64,000 nt of DNA from Liolophura sinensis (lineage: Eukaryota; Mollusca; Polyplacophora; Chitonida; Chitonidae). Under the pieces are notes generated by a model, which was not told the origin of the DNA, made no database searches, and worked only from the letters and a program-made list of their open reading frames with translations. How positions within the stretch are numbered: the first letter of the stretch is position 1; each line of letters begins with the position of its first letter. Made by a program: the position numbers and the translations under genes. Where the stretch lies: contig NC_088299.1 of the NCBI RefSeq assembly GCF_032854445.1, forward strand, positions 4,499,001 to 4,563,000, in the 5' to 3' direction. Of the stretch, positions 12,955 to 24,400 are shown in pieces.

Positions 12955-13130
12955 GGCTTTTTGCACATGTGAGATGTGTTCAAGTGGAGGTCATTTATCT
13001 TTCACCAATACGGTGTGCATGTCTGTACATCACACGTGGAAAAGTTCGTCATAAACGTGCCAAAAGCTAGTGGTTTATCCCCGGGCAATGCAGTTTTCCC
13101 CACCTATAAAGTTAGGTACTCCAGTTCCTT
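12955..13130 (+). mobile_element. SINE S2, diverged copy
   Basis: S2 parallels S1 in its central domain. It has CACGTGGAAAAGTTCGTCAT, AACGTGCCAAAAGCTAGTGG, TTTATCCCCGGGC, and then a TTTTCCCCACCTATAAA motif where S1 has TTTCCTCCCACCATAA. A similar order occurs at 26885-27030 (+), 60510-60720 (-) and 61829-61945 (-). This suggests two related SINE families sharing an old central domain. Confidence 0.55.
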
Positions 13131-13217
13131 TCATCCATTAAACTAGTCGTCATCATATCAGTTATATATATAATCACACAATGTGAATGGATTACATAAC
13201 CAGTTTATCAACCGTAA

Positions 13218-13487
13218 GGGGGTCTCCTTGGCTCAGTTGGTTAGCGCGCTAGCGCAGCGTAATGACCCAGAAGTCTCTCACCAATGCGGTCGCTGTGAGT
13301 TCAAGCCCAGCTGATGTTGGCTTCCTCTCCGGCCGCACGTGAGAAGGTCTTCAAGCAACCTGCGGATGGTCGTGGGTTTCCGCCGGGTTGTGCCCGGTTT
13401 CCACCCAGCATAATGCTGACCGCCGTCGTATAAGTGAAATATTCTTGAGTATGGTGTAAAACACCAATCAAATAAATAAATAAATAA
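13218..13487 (+). mobile_element. full-length tRNA-derived SINE S1
   Basis: This is a complete copy of about 270 bp. The head is tRNA-like, with box A TGGCTCAGTTGG and a box B-like GTGAGTTCAAGCC. The central domain includes GGATGGTCGTGGGTTTC and CCACCCAGCATAATGCTGAC. The 3' end is ATAAGTGAAATATTCTTGAG, then AAAACACCAATC and AAAT units. Pol III transcription and LINE-driven mobilisation are inferred from this architecture. No convincing target-site duplication was found. Confidence 0.9.
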
Positions 13488-14751
13488 GCAAATTTGCAAA
13501 ATTGTGCATACCGTACAGGTACCCACGATGAAAAATTTAATTGTTTTCTATCACGTTTACAAACAGCTTTCAAAGTATAATTTGTACAACGTTCGTTGGA
13601 GTTTTTGCAGACCTGACAGTCCCAACGGTGACATGTATTTATGGGAAGAAAACACGTATATGCTGGCATATACATGTAGACGTTTCACAAACGCGACAGT
13701 TTCATTTATTGCGCAATTTAATGTGACATTTTAATGTTTCTGCGACTTGATAATCGATTGATAATTACTGGAAATAACACCGGAATGACCTTAAATAGCT
13801 GGGAATGAGGCACTTTATTAACTAAATTACGACGATTGTTTTTTTGTGCTTATTATAATGTCAACTAAAGTCACGATATCGAATTTATAATAGTCGATAT
13901 CGTGTTGTAGTGTTGGGTAATATAAGCCCTTTTCATAATGTATTTCCATTTTTAATTACAGTACCATCGTTCTTTGCTTTTGCACTTTATGAGTATATAT
14001 TTTATATTCTCCGCAAGATCGCCACGGGTTTGAATTAGAGATTGGATGGTTGATTGGCCCTGGTGTCGTTATAGCTGTGCCCCTGGCGATCTCAGCAAGT
14101 AGTCAGATTCATGGGAACTGTGGCATTTCTTCACAGCGCCATTCCAAAAAGCCTTTAAGCGCTCAAGCGCTCAAGTCTAACTTATCCCGGGGTCATATAT
14201 GACACTTTCTGTTCAATAACTAGCAAGAATCAATTATGTTACTACTTCGCAATCGATAGACTGCATTTATACCCGAGGCCATTACGATAAACCGCAGTGT
14301 GCAAAAACGTATGGATAGGTTAATTTCAAAACGAGGAACCCAGAAGACAAATTACCGCCTGTCGGCATCAAGAAATTTTACAATGTGACTTCATGCTGTG
14401 ACAGACTACTATACGGACATACCACAGCACTAAAAATCCCTGGGTAAGTCAAGTGAACTTGATAACCCGACAATACTAGTTCAAACTTTTGACGTTTTGG
14501 CATCACGCCAGATAAAGCGTTTTTACCTGCGTGAAAACATACTACAGTTAAAGCCAGTCAAGTGTGTACATGTATACTATCTACCTTCTCAAACTCGCTC
14601 TACAAAAGATGAATCAGGTCACAGCAGCTCGATGCTTTTGTAAGAGTATTTTGTTTATATAAGTAGAGCAATCCATATACCTAATAACGCTGCTGTATAA
14701 ATAGAGTGTACCGCCAAGTGGCCAACCGACCCAGATAAGAGTATACGTAGT
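13488..14751. other. geneless stretch with one palindromic hairpin
   Basis: No exon is recognised. At 13872-13904 there are perfect 11-base arms (CACGATATCGA and TCGATATCGTG) around an 11-base AT-rich loop. Confidence 0.5.
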
Positions 14752-16010
14752 GCATTTGGAGCGTCAACTGCGTTCATATCCCAGGTCGAAGCCCTACCAA
14801 TACCCCAGGCACTACCGCCGGTCACAACCCCACTGATATCAGGCACTAACTCCGGTCACACACCTACTAATATCACGAACTAACTGCAGTCACAAATCTA
14901 CTAATACCAGGCATTAACTCCGGTCACAAACCTGCCAACACCACGTCCACAACTCCTGCCACATACCTACTAATCCCAGGCACTAACTCCGGTTACAATC
15001 CTGCTAATATCAGGCGTACAACTCTGGTCACATACCTACTAATACTAGGCATTAACTCCGGTCACACACCTGCCAATATCAGGTGTACAACTCCGGTCAC
15101 ACACCTACTAATGCAAGACACTAACTGCGGTCACAAACCTGTGAATATCACGCGCACAACTCCGGTCACACATGTACTAATCCCAGGCACTAACTCCGGT
15201 CACAAACCTGCCAACACCACGGGTACAACTCCGTCCACACACTTTCCAGTACCATGCATACAATTACGGTCACAAACCTACAAGGCATACAATTCCGGTC
15301 ACAAACCTACAACGCATACAAATCCAGTCACAAACCTACCAATATAAAGCATACAAGTCCGGCCACAAACTCAACGACTACAATACTACCACAACTCTAA
15401 ATTCGGCACTGCTAATATAATGCACACAGATCTAGATCACAGTCGTACTAATATCATGCATGCAACTCTAGCTAAAGTCCTGCAAATACCGGGCAAACAA
15501 TTTTAAACGACCACAAGTGTATCATTATCGACACAAAACTACCAATGCCATCGATACAACCCGGGCCAAACTCCCAGTGGTACCATGCATACACATCTAA
15601 TCACAACCCTTCCAGTACAACTAATACATAAACAACCACAAAAACAGGCACTCAGTTCTGATCAGAATCCTACCAATAGCACGCATACAACTCGACACAT
15701 ACAGTACATAATCCAACCAGACCTATACACGCAGCCCGCATACCACAAACACACCCATCACAACTTACCACAAACTCGCCCTTACACAGTTGCCATTACC
15801 ACAAACCCACAATCAAGCTCTATGACGTCTACTAATACCGCACACAGACTAGCCAAATCCCTGCTATTACCGCGACACGCACGTCACCGCCTCATCATTA
15901 CTCCAACGTACCAATACCACGCGTACATCTGCGGTCAAACACTACTAATCCGAGGCACTATCTCCGGTCACAAAACTGCCAATACCACGGGTACAACTCC
16001 GGTCACACAG
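14752..16010. repeat. minisatellite 1, about 34-bp unit
   Basis: Tandem units of about 34 bases have cores GGCACTAACTCCGGTCACA and AACCTACTAATATCA. They are clearest between about 14,800 and 15,350 and become degenerate towards 16,010. Units drift by a few bases in length, so open frames crossing it (for example 178 codons at 15585-16121) are a product of the Thr/His-rich repeat. It abuts minisatellite 2, and some units near 15,900-16,080 look hybrid. Confidence 0.9.
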
Positions 16011-16021
16011 ACTGGCCATAT

Positions 16022-17400
16022 CTCCGCTATTACCACAACATGCACGTCACCTCCTCATCATTACCATAACACGCTCGTCACCTCACGCAACTGGTCATAT
16101 CCCGCTAACACAACATCATGAACGTCACCTCCTAGCCATTACCACAAACACGTACACCACCTCCTAGCCATTCCCACAAATACCCACGCCACCTCCTCAC
16201 CATTGCCACCAAGACGCACGCCACCTTCTCGTCATTACCATAAACACGCACGTCACCTCTTAGTTATTACCACAAAAACAGGCGTCACTGAGTAGCCATT
16301 ACCACAAACATAAACTTCACTTCCTAGCCATTATCACAAATATGCACGTCGCCTCCTAGCCATTATCACAAACGCGCACGTCACGTATTAGCCATTACCA
16401 CAAACACACACGTCAGCTCTTAACCATTACCACAAACACGCACGGCACCTCCTAGTCATTGCCACAAACAATGTGTCACCTCCTAGCATTACTACAAACA
16501 CAATCGTCACTTCCTAGTATTACCACAAACACACACGTCATTTCCTAGCCATTACCACAAACACATGCGTCACCTTCTAGCATTACGACAAATACACACG
16601 TCAGTTCCTAGTCATTACCACAAATTCACACGTCACCTCCTAGCCATTATAACAGACTCACACGTCATCTCCTAGCCATTACGACAGACATGCGCGTCAT
16701 CTCCTAGCCATTACCACAAACACACACGTCACTTCCTAACCATTACCACAAACACATGCGTCACTTTCTAGCCATTACCACAAACAATATGTCACCTCCT
16801 AGCATTACCACAAACAGACACGCCACCTCCTAGCATTACCACAAACACACACATCACCTCCTAGCATTACCACAAACACACACACGTCACTTCTTGGCCG
16901 TTACCACAAACACACACGTCACTTCCTAGCCATTACGACAGGCACAAACGTTACCTTCTAGCATTACCACAAACACACATGTTACCTCCTAGCATTACCA
17001 CAAACACATACACCTCACTTCCTAGCCATTACCACAAACACACACGTCACGTCCTGGCCATTACCACAAACACACACGTCATTTCCTAGCCATAACGACA
17101 GGCGCACACGTCACTTCCTAACCATTACAACAGGCACAAACGTCACCTTCTGGCATTACCACAAACACACACGTTACCCTCTAACAGGTCTGCCAGCAAA
17201 CTGTGGATGGTCGTGAGTTTCCTCCGGACTCTGTCCGGTTTTCTCCCACCATAATGTTGGCCGCCGTCGTATATTCTTGAGTACGGCGTAAAACACCAAT
17301 CAACTAAATAAATACTTTCTAGAATTACCACAAACACACACGTCACTTTCCAACCATAACCACAAACACACATGTCACTTCCTAGCTATTACCACGGGCA
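16022..17400. repeat. minisatellite 2, about 32-bp unit
   Basis: More than 35 imperfect tandem units of about 32 bases have the core CACCTCCTAGCCATTACCAC followed by AAACACACACGT. Some units lack a few bases. A truncated SINE S1 at 17186-17314 splits it, with array sequence resuming on the other side. Confidence 0.93.
17186..17314 (+). mobile_element. 5'-truncated SINE S1 inside minisatellite 2
   Basis: It starts at AGGTCTGCCAGCAAACTG and runs through the central domain to the tail. The short segment ATAAGTGAAAT before TATTCTTGAGTACGGCG is deleted. The flanks, ACCCTCTAA and CTTTCTAGAA, are both minisatellite units. Confidence 0.85.
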
Positions 17401-17449
17401 CGCGCCGTCAGATGACCAATAACACCTCGTGTGAACGCAACATGCACAT

Positions 17450-18520
17450 CGCATCCCTGTCGTATATGAGGGGCACAGTGTCTTGTGTGTTCATTGCTCT
17501 GTCTTTTTGTTGTCACAGTATTCAATGCTCTGCCAACTTCTTGTCGTATATGATATTCACTGTGTCTTGTGTGTTCATTACTCTGCCTTTTTGTTGTCAC
17601 AGTGTTCATTGCTCTGCCAACTTGTTGTCGTTTGTGACGTTCAGGGCGTCTTATGTGTTCATTGCTCTGCCTTTTTGTTGTTACAGTGTTCCTCTTCCAG
17701 GCTGTTGTCGTATATGTCGTTCACAGTGCCTTGGGTGTTCATTGCTCTGCCAGCTTGTTGTCGTATATGATGTTCACGGTGTCTTGGGTGTTCATTACTC
17801 TGTCCGGTTATTGTCGTATATGACTGATTTATTTATTTGATTGGTGTTTTAGGCCGTACTCAAGAATATTTCACTTATACGACGGCGGTCAGCATTATGG
17901 TGGGAGGAAATCGGGCAGAGCCCGGGGGAAACCCACGACCATCCGCTGGTTGCTCCCAGACCTTCCCACTTCCGGCCGAAGAGAAAGCCGGCATGAGCTG
18001 GAGTAGAACTCACAGCGTCCGCATTGGTGAGAGACTCCTGGGTCATTACACTGCGCTAGCGCGCTAACAGACTGAGCCACAGAGGCCCCTTTGCCGTGTA
18101 TGATGTTCATAGTGTCTTACGTGTTTATTGCTCTGTAGTCGTGTATGGTGTTCATAGTGTCTTAGGTGTTTATTGCTCTGTAGCCGTGTATGGTGTTCAT
18201 AGTGTCTTAGGTGTTTATTGCTCTGTAGTCGTGTATGATGTTCACAGCGTGTTTGATGTTCATACCTCTGCCAGTTCACAGCGTCTTGAGTGTTCATTGC
18301 TTGACCAGCTTGTTGTCGTATGTCAGGCTCACAGTGTCTTGGGAGATCATTGCTTTACTTGCTTAATGTCGTATGTGAGGTTCACAGTGTCTTGGGTGTT
18401 CATTGCTTTACCAGCTTGTTGACGTATGTGAGGTTCACAGTGTCTTGGGTGTTCATTGCTTTACCAGCTTGTTGACGTATGTGAGGTTCACAGTGTCTTG
18501 GGTGTTCATTGCTTTACCAG
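17450..18520. repeat. minisatellite 3, about 53-bp unit with 45-bp variants
   Basis: The unit core is TGTTCATTGCTCTGCCAGCT, TGTTGTCGTATATGATGTTC, ACAGTGTCTTGGG. Units before the SINE (17450-17824) are diverged. Three 45-bp variants (TTTATTGCTCTGTAG...GTGTATGGTGTTCATAG) follow it, and near-identical 53-bp units end the array at about 18,400-18,520. It adjoins minisatellite 2, giving three different arrays within 3.8 kb. Confidence 0.92.
17825..18089 (-). mobile_element. full-length SINE S1 inserted in minisatellite 3
   Basis: On the minus strand the head is GGGGCCTCTGTGGCTCAGTC, then TGTTAGCGCGCTAGCGCAG and TGTAATGACCCAGGAG, followed by the usual body and tail. The diagnostic CAGTCTGTT and GCAGTGTAATG differ from the copies at 13218 and 29125 but match the copy at 28594. 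Both flanks are array sequence (TTGTCGTATATGA and TTGCCGTGTATGA), which could be a target duplication or simply neighbouring units. Confidence 0.92.
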
Positions 18521-18594
18521 TCTGTTGTCTGCGAAGATTTACTGTTCCCTGATTGTCTTTAATCACAGTAGCTTTACTGTGAATGCATTGTTAT

Positions 18595-18745
18595 TTTTTT
18601 TTGTATTGTTAGGCCAGAGAAATGGATAAGTCTAGGTGTCAAAACAGGTATTCCTATATCCGCCGTGAACCACAATGGGCATTCCGGTTCAATAATCGTA
18701 AGACCAGTTTTCAAAACAACGTTTAATGAATACCACCAAAGAAAT
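18595..18745 (-). repeat. dispersed family Y, copy 1
   Basis: On the minus strand it reads GTTTTGAAAACTGGTCTTAC, GATTATTGAACCGGAATGCC, CATTGTGGTTCACGGCGGAT and TTTTGACACCTAGACTT. It is recognisably similar to 28903-29015 (+) and 50766-50865 (+). The similarity also holds when translated (see findings), so it may derive from a coding segment of an older mobile element. Confidence 0.6.
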
Positions 18746-18749
18746 GAGA

Positions 18750-21170
18750 AAGTACACACATTGAGAAATGAAGACGAATTCATGCAAACAGAGACAACAG
18801 TTTTATGAAGATTAAAACAACTGAGCCAAATACTACACTGAAAAGGAAAGACAGCAAAGGGTATAACCTTACTTATTTGGAAGAGGGGTGGGAACAGACC
18901 TGAACGGCCATTTTTTTTTTACCTACTTGGTATTCAATATATCAACTCCCAATAAGGAATTCTGACTAAGCCATTGGATGTGTCATGTTAGAGAAACCGG
19001 GTACACTATGTTGCTTCACTCGTATCCTACGTACATACCGCTAAAAAGCGAAACAGTGTTCAGATAACGTCATCGCAGACAGCTTCGTCCTGGAGTTATA
19101 GAAATAACTCGCGCCTGATTGGTTAAACTTGTCATGAGGGCGCTTTCCAGTTTCTCAGAGTGGGCGATATTCACACTTTGAACGATGTGCTATCTGGGTT
19201 GTGCTATATCACTATTTTCAAATGTTTTAGCGTGGAACAGACTTAATCGACTTTTGAAACTGAGCTCTTCTCGATTCATGTTGATAATCTATTGTAGCCG
19301 ACGTGAACAACGGATGATGATGTTCATGACAAGGACTCGCCGTTTTATATTTGACAGGAGAGGGATATATACCAATTACTAAAAAAGACATCTAAAAACA
19401 TGGGTCCATAAATTAGATATGCAACTCATACACACCATATTTTTCCGCATAATTAGCCATCAAACTGTCACAAATGTCGAAAAAAATGTTTGGGACAATG
19501 AAACGTCATCGAAAAAGAATCGTATCAGTTGTAACAAATCGCAATTAGAGACTGAACTGTTACTTCGGTAACATTTGTGACATCCTGGTTGATCGGGTCT
19601 GAGAGATTTGCATGCTCTCCGCTGCAGCTACATCTGTGGTTTTTTTTTTTTTTTTGGATAATATTTTGCAAAATCTATTGTAAGTAGTTAGTTTTAAGTA
19701 ATTGCGGTTTAATCATAATAAGCGGCTTTACTAGCCACTATCCGCTAATCCACCGATGCATGTCGCTGTTACACTTATCTTCAAATACCTGAAAATATAA
19801 AAACTTCCACGAGACGTTGTCGAAACATTTTTCTGAAAGTAATTTTACATTCATCAACTATATTATTTCCAATTCAATAATTACGTATTGTTCTTAACAG
19901 ACTATTTATACAGCTGCATTCCTGTGTCACTTTTAGAAGCCACTAATTCCAGGCGTTCAAATATTAGCCCTTTAGATAAAAATTATATCAAAGATTAATC
20001 TGTCCATCTTTCAAGGTATAATGTACAGTGATTGCTATATCCAGGTTGCGTGATATTCAGCTCGGAGCCACGCGGCCTTGTTGTTCTTAAAAATAAGAGA
20101 AAAAGATCACGAACTATATTGTTACTGATCTGAGGGGATACATGAATATGTCTTTAATTATATTATTAACGAATATTTTAGAGTGATTTATCCGTGTTGT
20201 CGACTATAAATTGTCATCTGTCAGACTCTAGGTTTCATCCGGGAAGATTTATTTGAAGAAATAAATAAGGGCATTTGAACCGTGCTTGCCATTCACCATA
20301 CTCCATAAACTACACTGTAGACAAAGGTAAAGAGCAAAACAAGCATTGTGAGCGCGCATATATATGTATACGGTCTGCTTCAAAATAGCGCATAGTACAG
20401 CAACTTCATCAGATAACGTATACGCGCTGTCACTGCGTCTGATTTATTGTGGATCCTGTTTTCATTAAACAGAAATTAAAGTTATATTTTTAGCCCTGGC
20501 TCTATCTAATCTATACATACAACAGCCATTCGTGGTAAAGCCTTGTAACTTGTAGTGTTGTCCAGTTGCATGCTAATTGTTTTAAATTACAACGATAGTA
20601 ATTATATATTTAGTAATCCCCCCCCCTCTCGCCCGTTGAGGCTCGCGATTCGCAAAACGGTATACATATGCCGTGTTCCGAATCGCGAGCCTCAATGGCA
20701 TATATATATGAAAGACTGATTATTGCTTAACGACATCCTGTAGAATTTTCACCCATACGAAAACGGTCACTTTTATAGGTGTGAGAAACCGGAGTGTCTG
20801 GAGAATATCACCAATCATTAGTAAGTGAATCACGAAGGATACCGAACCGTGATTTACTCTTTGAGGGTACTGTGTTTCAGTTACAGTTTGTAAGCAGTTC
20901 GTGTTTGTAGCAGTTTCCTATTTGTAAGGCATTGTTCGAAAAATGTAGTGTATGCACATTGCAATAGTATAGCGTGTAGTATGTTTGGATAGCTAGTAAA
21001 AAATATGTTCACTTCTGCAACCACTTTTATAAACCATGAACCAATCGTGCAATTTGCGTTTCAACATCACGCGAAATTGTTCAACATTGCTTTATAGACA
21101 ACAAGCGACTATGTTTCAGAAAACCTTAAAGATCCTGCATTTTGTATTTGCCTCGACTGTTTAAATTCTT
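18750..21170. other. geneless stretch
   Basis: No exon is recognised. A T tract lies near 19639-19655, and the strong hairpin at 20636-20695 is described separately. Confidence 0.45.
20636..20695. other. GC-rich perfect-arm hairpin (possible miRNA precursor or foldback)
   Basis: The 17-base arms TTGAGGCTCGCGATTCG (20636-20652) and CGAATCGCGAGCCTCAA (20679-20695) are perfect reverse complements. The 26-base loop also pairs in part (AACGG with CCGTG/TT, around TATACATATG). This gives a stem of roughly 24-26 pairs in a 60-base span. The arms are much more GC- and CpG-rich than the surrounding AT-rich DNA. No repeat copy was noticed elsewhere in the window. Confidence 0.85.
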
Positions 21171-21186
21171 TACGTTCATGAACGTA
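21171..21186. other. perfect 16-bp palindrome
   Basis: TACGTTCATGAACGTA is self-complementary without a spacer, next to family X copy 4. It may be a chance palindrome or a dimer binding site. No function can be assigned. Confidence 0.7.
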
Positions 21187-21194
21187 TAAGATGT

Positions 21195-21430
21195 GATTCG
21201 TTTTGAGTAATTCTAGGCCAATGTAGTCTAATAAATGACTTTAACACGCTGCATTTATTCTATGTAATTCTGTTTAAGCCAAGGTGTTAGCCGGGTGTAA
21301 GTTGCGACTGTTTAAGCATTTACATGGACGGCTATAGAATAAAGCCCTAACTGAGGTAAACTGACAAGAGACCGTATTTCACCGGTCACGTGTGACCAAT
21401 TGCCAACCATCACACTGTGGTCTCTGCTCA
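21195..21430 (-). repeat. dispersed repeat family X, copy 4
   Basis: On the minus strand it has GCAGAGACCACAGTGTGATG, GGTCACACGTGACCGGTGAA, TTTACCTCAGTTAGGG and ATGTAAATGCTTAAACAGT, ending with GAATTACTCAAAACG. It follows the same order as copies 1-3. Confidence 0.7.
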
Positions 21431-24400
21431 AGATTCACTTTCCATGCTACAGACTTTTATGTTTATGATCCAACACAGTCCATCAATTCATGGAAGTACA
21501 TTACAAATTCACAAGCATGAGACCTTCCTCAAAATCAACCGGCTGTACGGAGAAGTCCATTACGGAGAACTATACAACCCTACCGAGAAACCAGAAATTT
21601 GAAGCGTAGAATTAAGTTAGGCAATTCCAGTGTTTCAAATACAGACACCATTACACGAACAAGGGCACACTGTCTTAACGAATATTAAGAATTATAGTAA
21701 ATCATTTATTTATTCTGAGGGTGTGGTGCAATGATGGTGGTCCGGTAACGAACTGTAACGTCTGAGATACCGAGATGTCTGTGAGCCAGAGGATCTAGCG
21801 CCGCCCCCTGAGGTGAACGTATTACAGGATACCGGGGAAATCCGTCGAAATCTATCGATAAGGCGCGTATACACGTACTACATCAAATATTCCCTTTCAT
21901 CTGAATGTTTATAAAGTAGACTCTCCGGATACGAGATATGGCCGCCGTGGGTGTTTACGTTCATAGTGGGATGTACACGTAATAACATTAATCAAAATAT
22001 ATTAATTTATTTGAGAGTATAAATTTAAATTTAGGTGCGGTGATTTCTGCTATATATATATGATTTTATGCTATTTCCTAAAAACATACATCTGATAGCC
22101 ATCATATGTGCGAAATACATAGTTACTGACTCCGAGAACGGTGTGGAACATCAATCGATTATAATTCGAGGAAGTTAAAAACATGTATTTTAGCTGTATA
22201 TCTACAGAATCCACGGGAACGCCAAATAGAATTTGTTTTCATCGTGTACAAAGAATAGCTGAAACCCGCTAGGGTTTTAGAGCCTATATTTTAATTACCG
22301 GACATGAGCATGCAAAATAGTACTTGTCACACTTATGTGGTATTTGTAGAAGATCCTCACCAACACTTAGAACAATAAGTATTATTAGAAAAAAAGTTAG
22401 AGGTAGATGAATTTTTTGTGTTTTCTGACATCACTTCCTGCCTCATTACCGTGATCCCAGTGACCTCGGCGTTGTTCGAGGCTTCTGTACAAAATTTTAT
22501 ATTGGTGGCAGTGGTGTAAACGATGTAGACAGCGACGCATGCGCTGTAAGAAACATGATGTGTGGAGAATTCGAGTTGACGTATATCTATGCACGGCTCT
22601 AATTTTCCTGGCTCTAATGACCCTTGATAAGTATCAGCTCAGCGTCAACTCTAAAATCACGTAAATAACTATCTGTGTCTTTTGAATTAACCGATTTCTG
22701 AAAATAGGAACGCGTACGTGGAATCAATTCCGCATTCATTCATAGAAACAAACAGCTTCCGGAAGTGGTTATGGTGAATTTGAGAAGTATCCCATATTAT
22801 CAACTAGGATGGGACTCGGATTGGAATTTTGTGTGTCCACTTTTGTTCTAGTTCCGGGTTTATCCATGTTGTTGTTTTTCGGAAACGGTCAAGTCCGTAA
22901 ATCAGACGAACTCAAGCCTGCATGCATTAACCCAGTTGTAGAACCCTTTAGACTGATCATTTGCACAAGACGTTTAGTATAATACATGTTTATCTGAACA
23001 CATCCGCCATTCTTCCAGTGATGTGTGTTATTTCTCCAAAACAATTTTTATTTAATGTAGTCAACATCAATAAGCACTGCACCTTTACGCCAACCGAGAT
23101 AACTCACTGAAGTTTTCCTTAAGTACGTCATTTTCGCGGCTGTCTATACATGTTTTGTTTGGCATATTAGTCTAGTATAACATTCACCGTTATGAATTAC
23201 CGGTCACTCCTATGTCCCATATAACCCTGCATAGCTCGATTTGTACAGATCAAATATTTCCATCAACCGCATGGAATAACACCGCCGTACTGAGTGCATA
23301 CACGTGGATGAATACATCCCTTCAGTTGTAAATAATAATATTTTCTCCCAGGGATTTATGCCTCTTTGTTATTCAAACTCATTTTATGCTTTTATAATAC
23401 ATAAGCTAACAAGATTGTAATACATTTGGCTGGCGTCCATTTCCAGGGGAGCGGGCAGCGGGTACTTACCCTAAGTAAATAGAACTATAGACTTCCCCAT
23501 AAACACTGGAGCTTGTGACGTGTTCATTGGCTGTCATAATCCTATTGTAAGACGAGTTAATCTTTTCTGACGTCACTGACACGTGAATTTGACGCACTGT
23601 AGCCTATTTATTGAAGAGCGAGTTGAACATGTAGTCGTTGTCCGTCCGTTTCACTGTGCAGTCAAACACTGCTATTATTATGTAAAGCAGTCCGTGTAAG
23701 CGATATGCCTCTTCAATATGCTTGTTCCCAGAGAAAACCTTTATCATATCTGAAGTGGGGTGGGGGTGGGGGGGTTAGGTACAATTGACGCCACGCAGTG
23801 CAGCAATACTTGTTCTTAACGGTACTTTGTTCGCTGACACAGCACGGTAACTCGAGTCACGAGACTGGTTGACCGCAAGAATTTCCGAGCTCAGATTCCG
23901 ACCACTGTCGGTTAAGTCCGGGCACGCGAGCTTTCCCACAGCCAGCTGATGATCGAGTTCAGGATAGGCCTATTCAAAGCGCCCTGCCGAAAACCGCCGT
24001 CTTCCTGCTAGCTGCTGCTTTTATCTTTCACTCCAAGTCCATAGCGTTAAGTCTACGCTTCTCTCTATAAGAGCAGCGAAGGTAGCAAATGCATGGGCAG
24101 CTGTTAAAATATCACAGCCTTCATGCACCACAGCGAGACGGCGGGAACACATAATGCACCGAATGACCTCATTCAGTATGTGTTCAGATTTTGCCGAGAA
24201 AGGTGTAAGGTGTGCGTTTTACCGTGTCGGGCATACTTAATAACTAAACGGTTAATTCATATGTTTAGTCATTTAACTCTAATGTATAAAAGCTTAATCA
24301 ATATACTAAATATACAAATTAATATGTTCAATTGTACAGCACGGTAATCAGTTTTGAATAAATGTAAGTATAAAGTTAGATTATATGATTTTCAGGCGTA

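Larger units (their letters stand above)
11340..13217. other. geneless stretch
   Basis: No exon is recognised. Two pieces of a second SINE family (S2) lie at 12235-12310 and 12955-13130. Confidence 0.45.

Noticed and set aside
13218-13310. tRNA-like sequence with box A and box B
   Set aside because: It is the head of a SINE, not a tRNA gene. It does not fold into a complete cloverleaf with a clear anticodon arm and is followed by the SINE body.
15585-16121. 178-codon Thr/His-rich + frame
   Set aside because: It is a translation of minisatellites 1 and 2. Units of differing length would break any conserved frame.
17412-17840. 142-codon Cys/Ser/Leu-rich + frame that looks like a secreted or membrane repeat protein
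   Set aside because: It is a translation of minisatellite 3, interrupted by a SINE and without a consistent frame across units.
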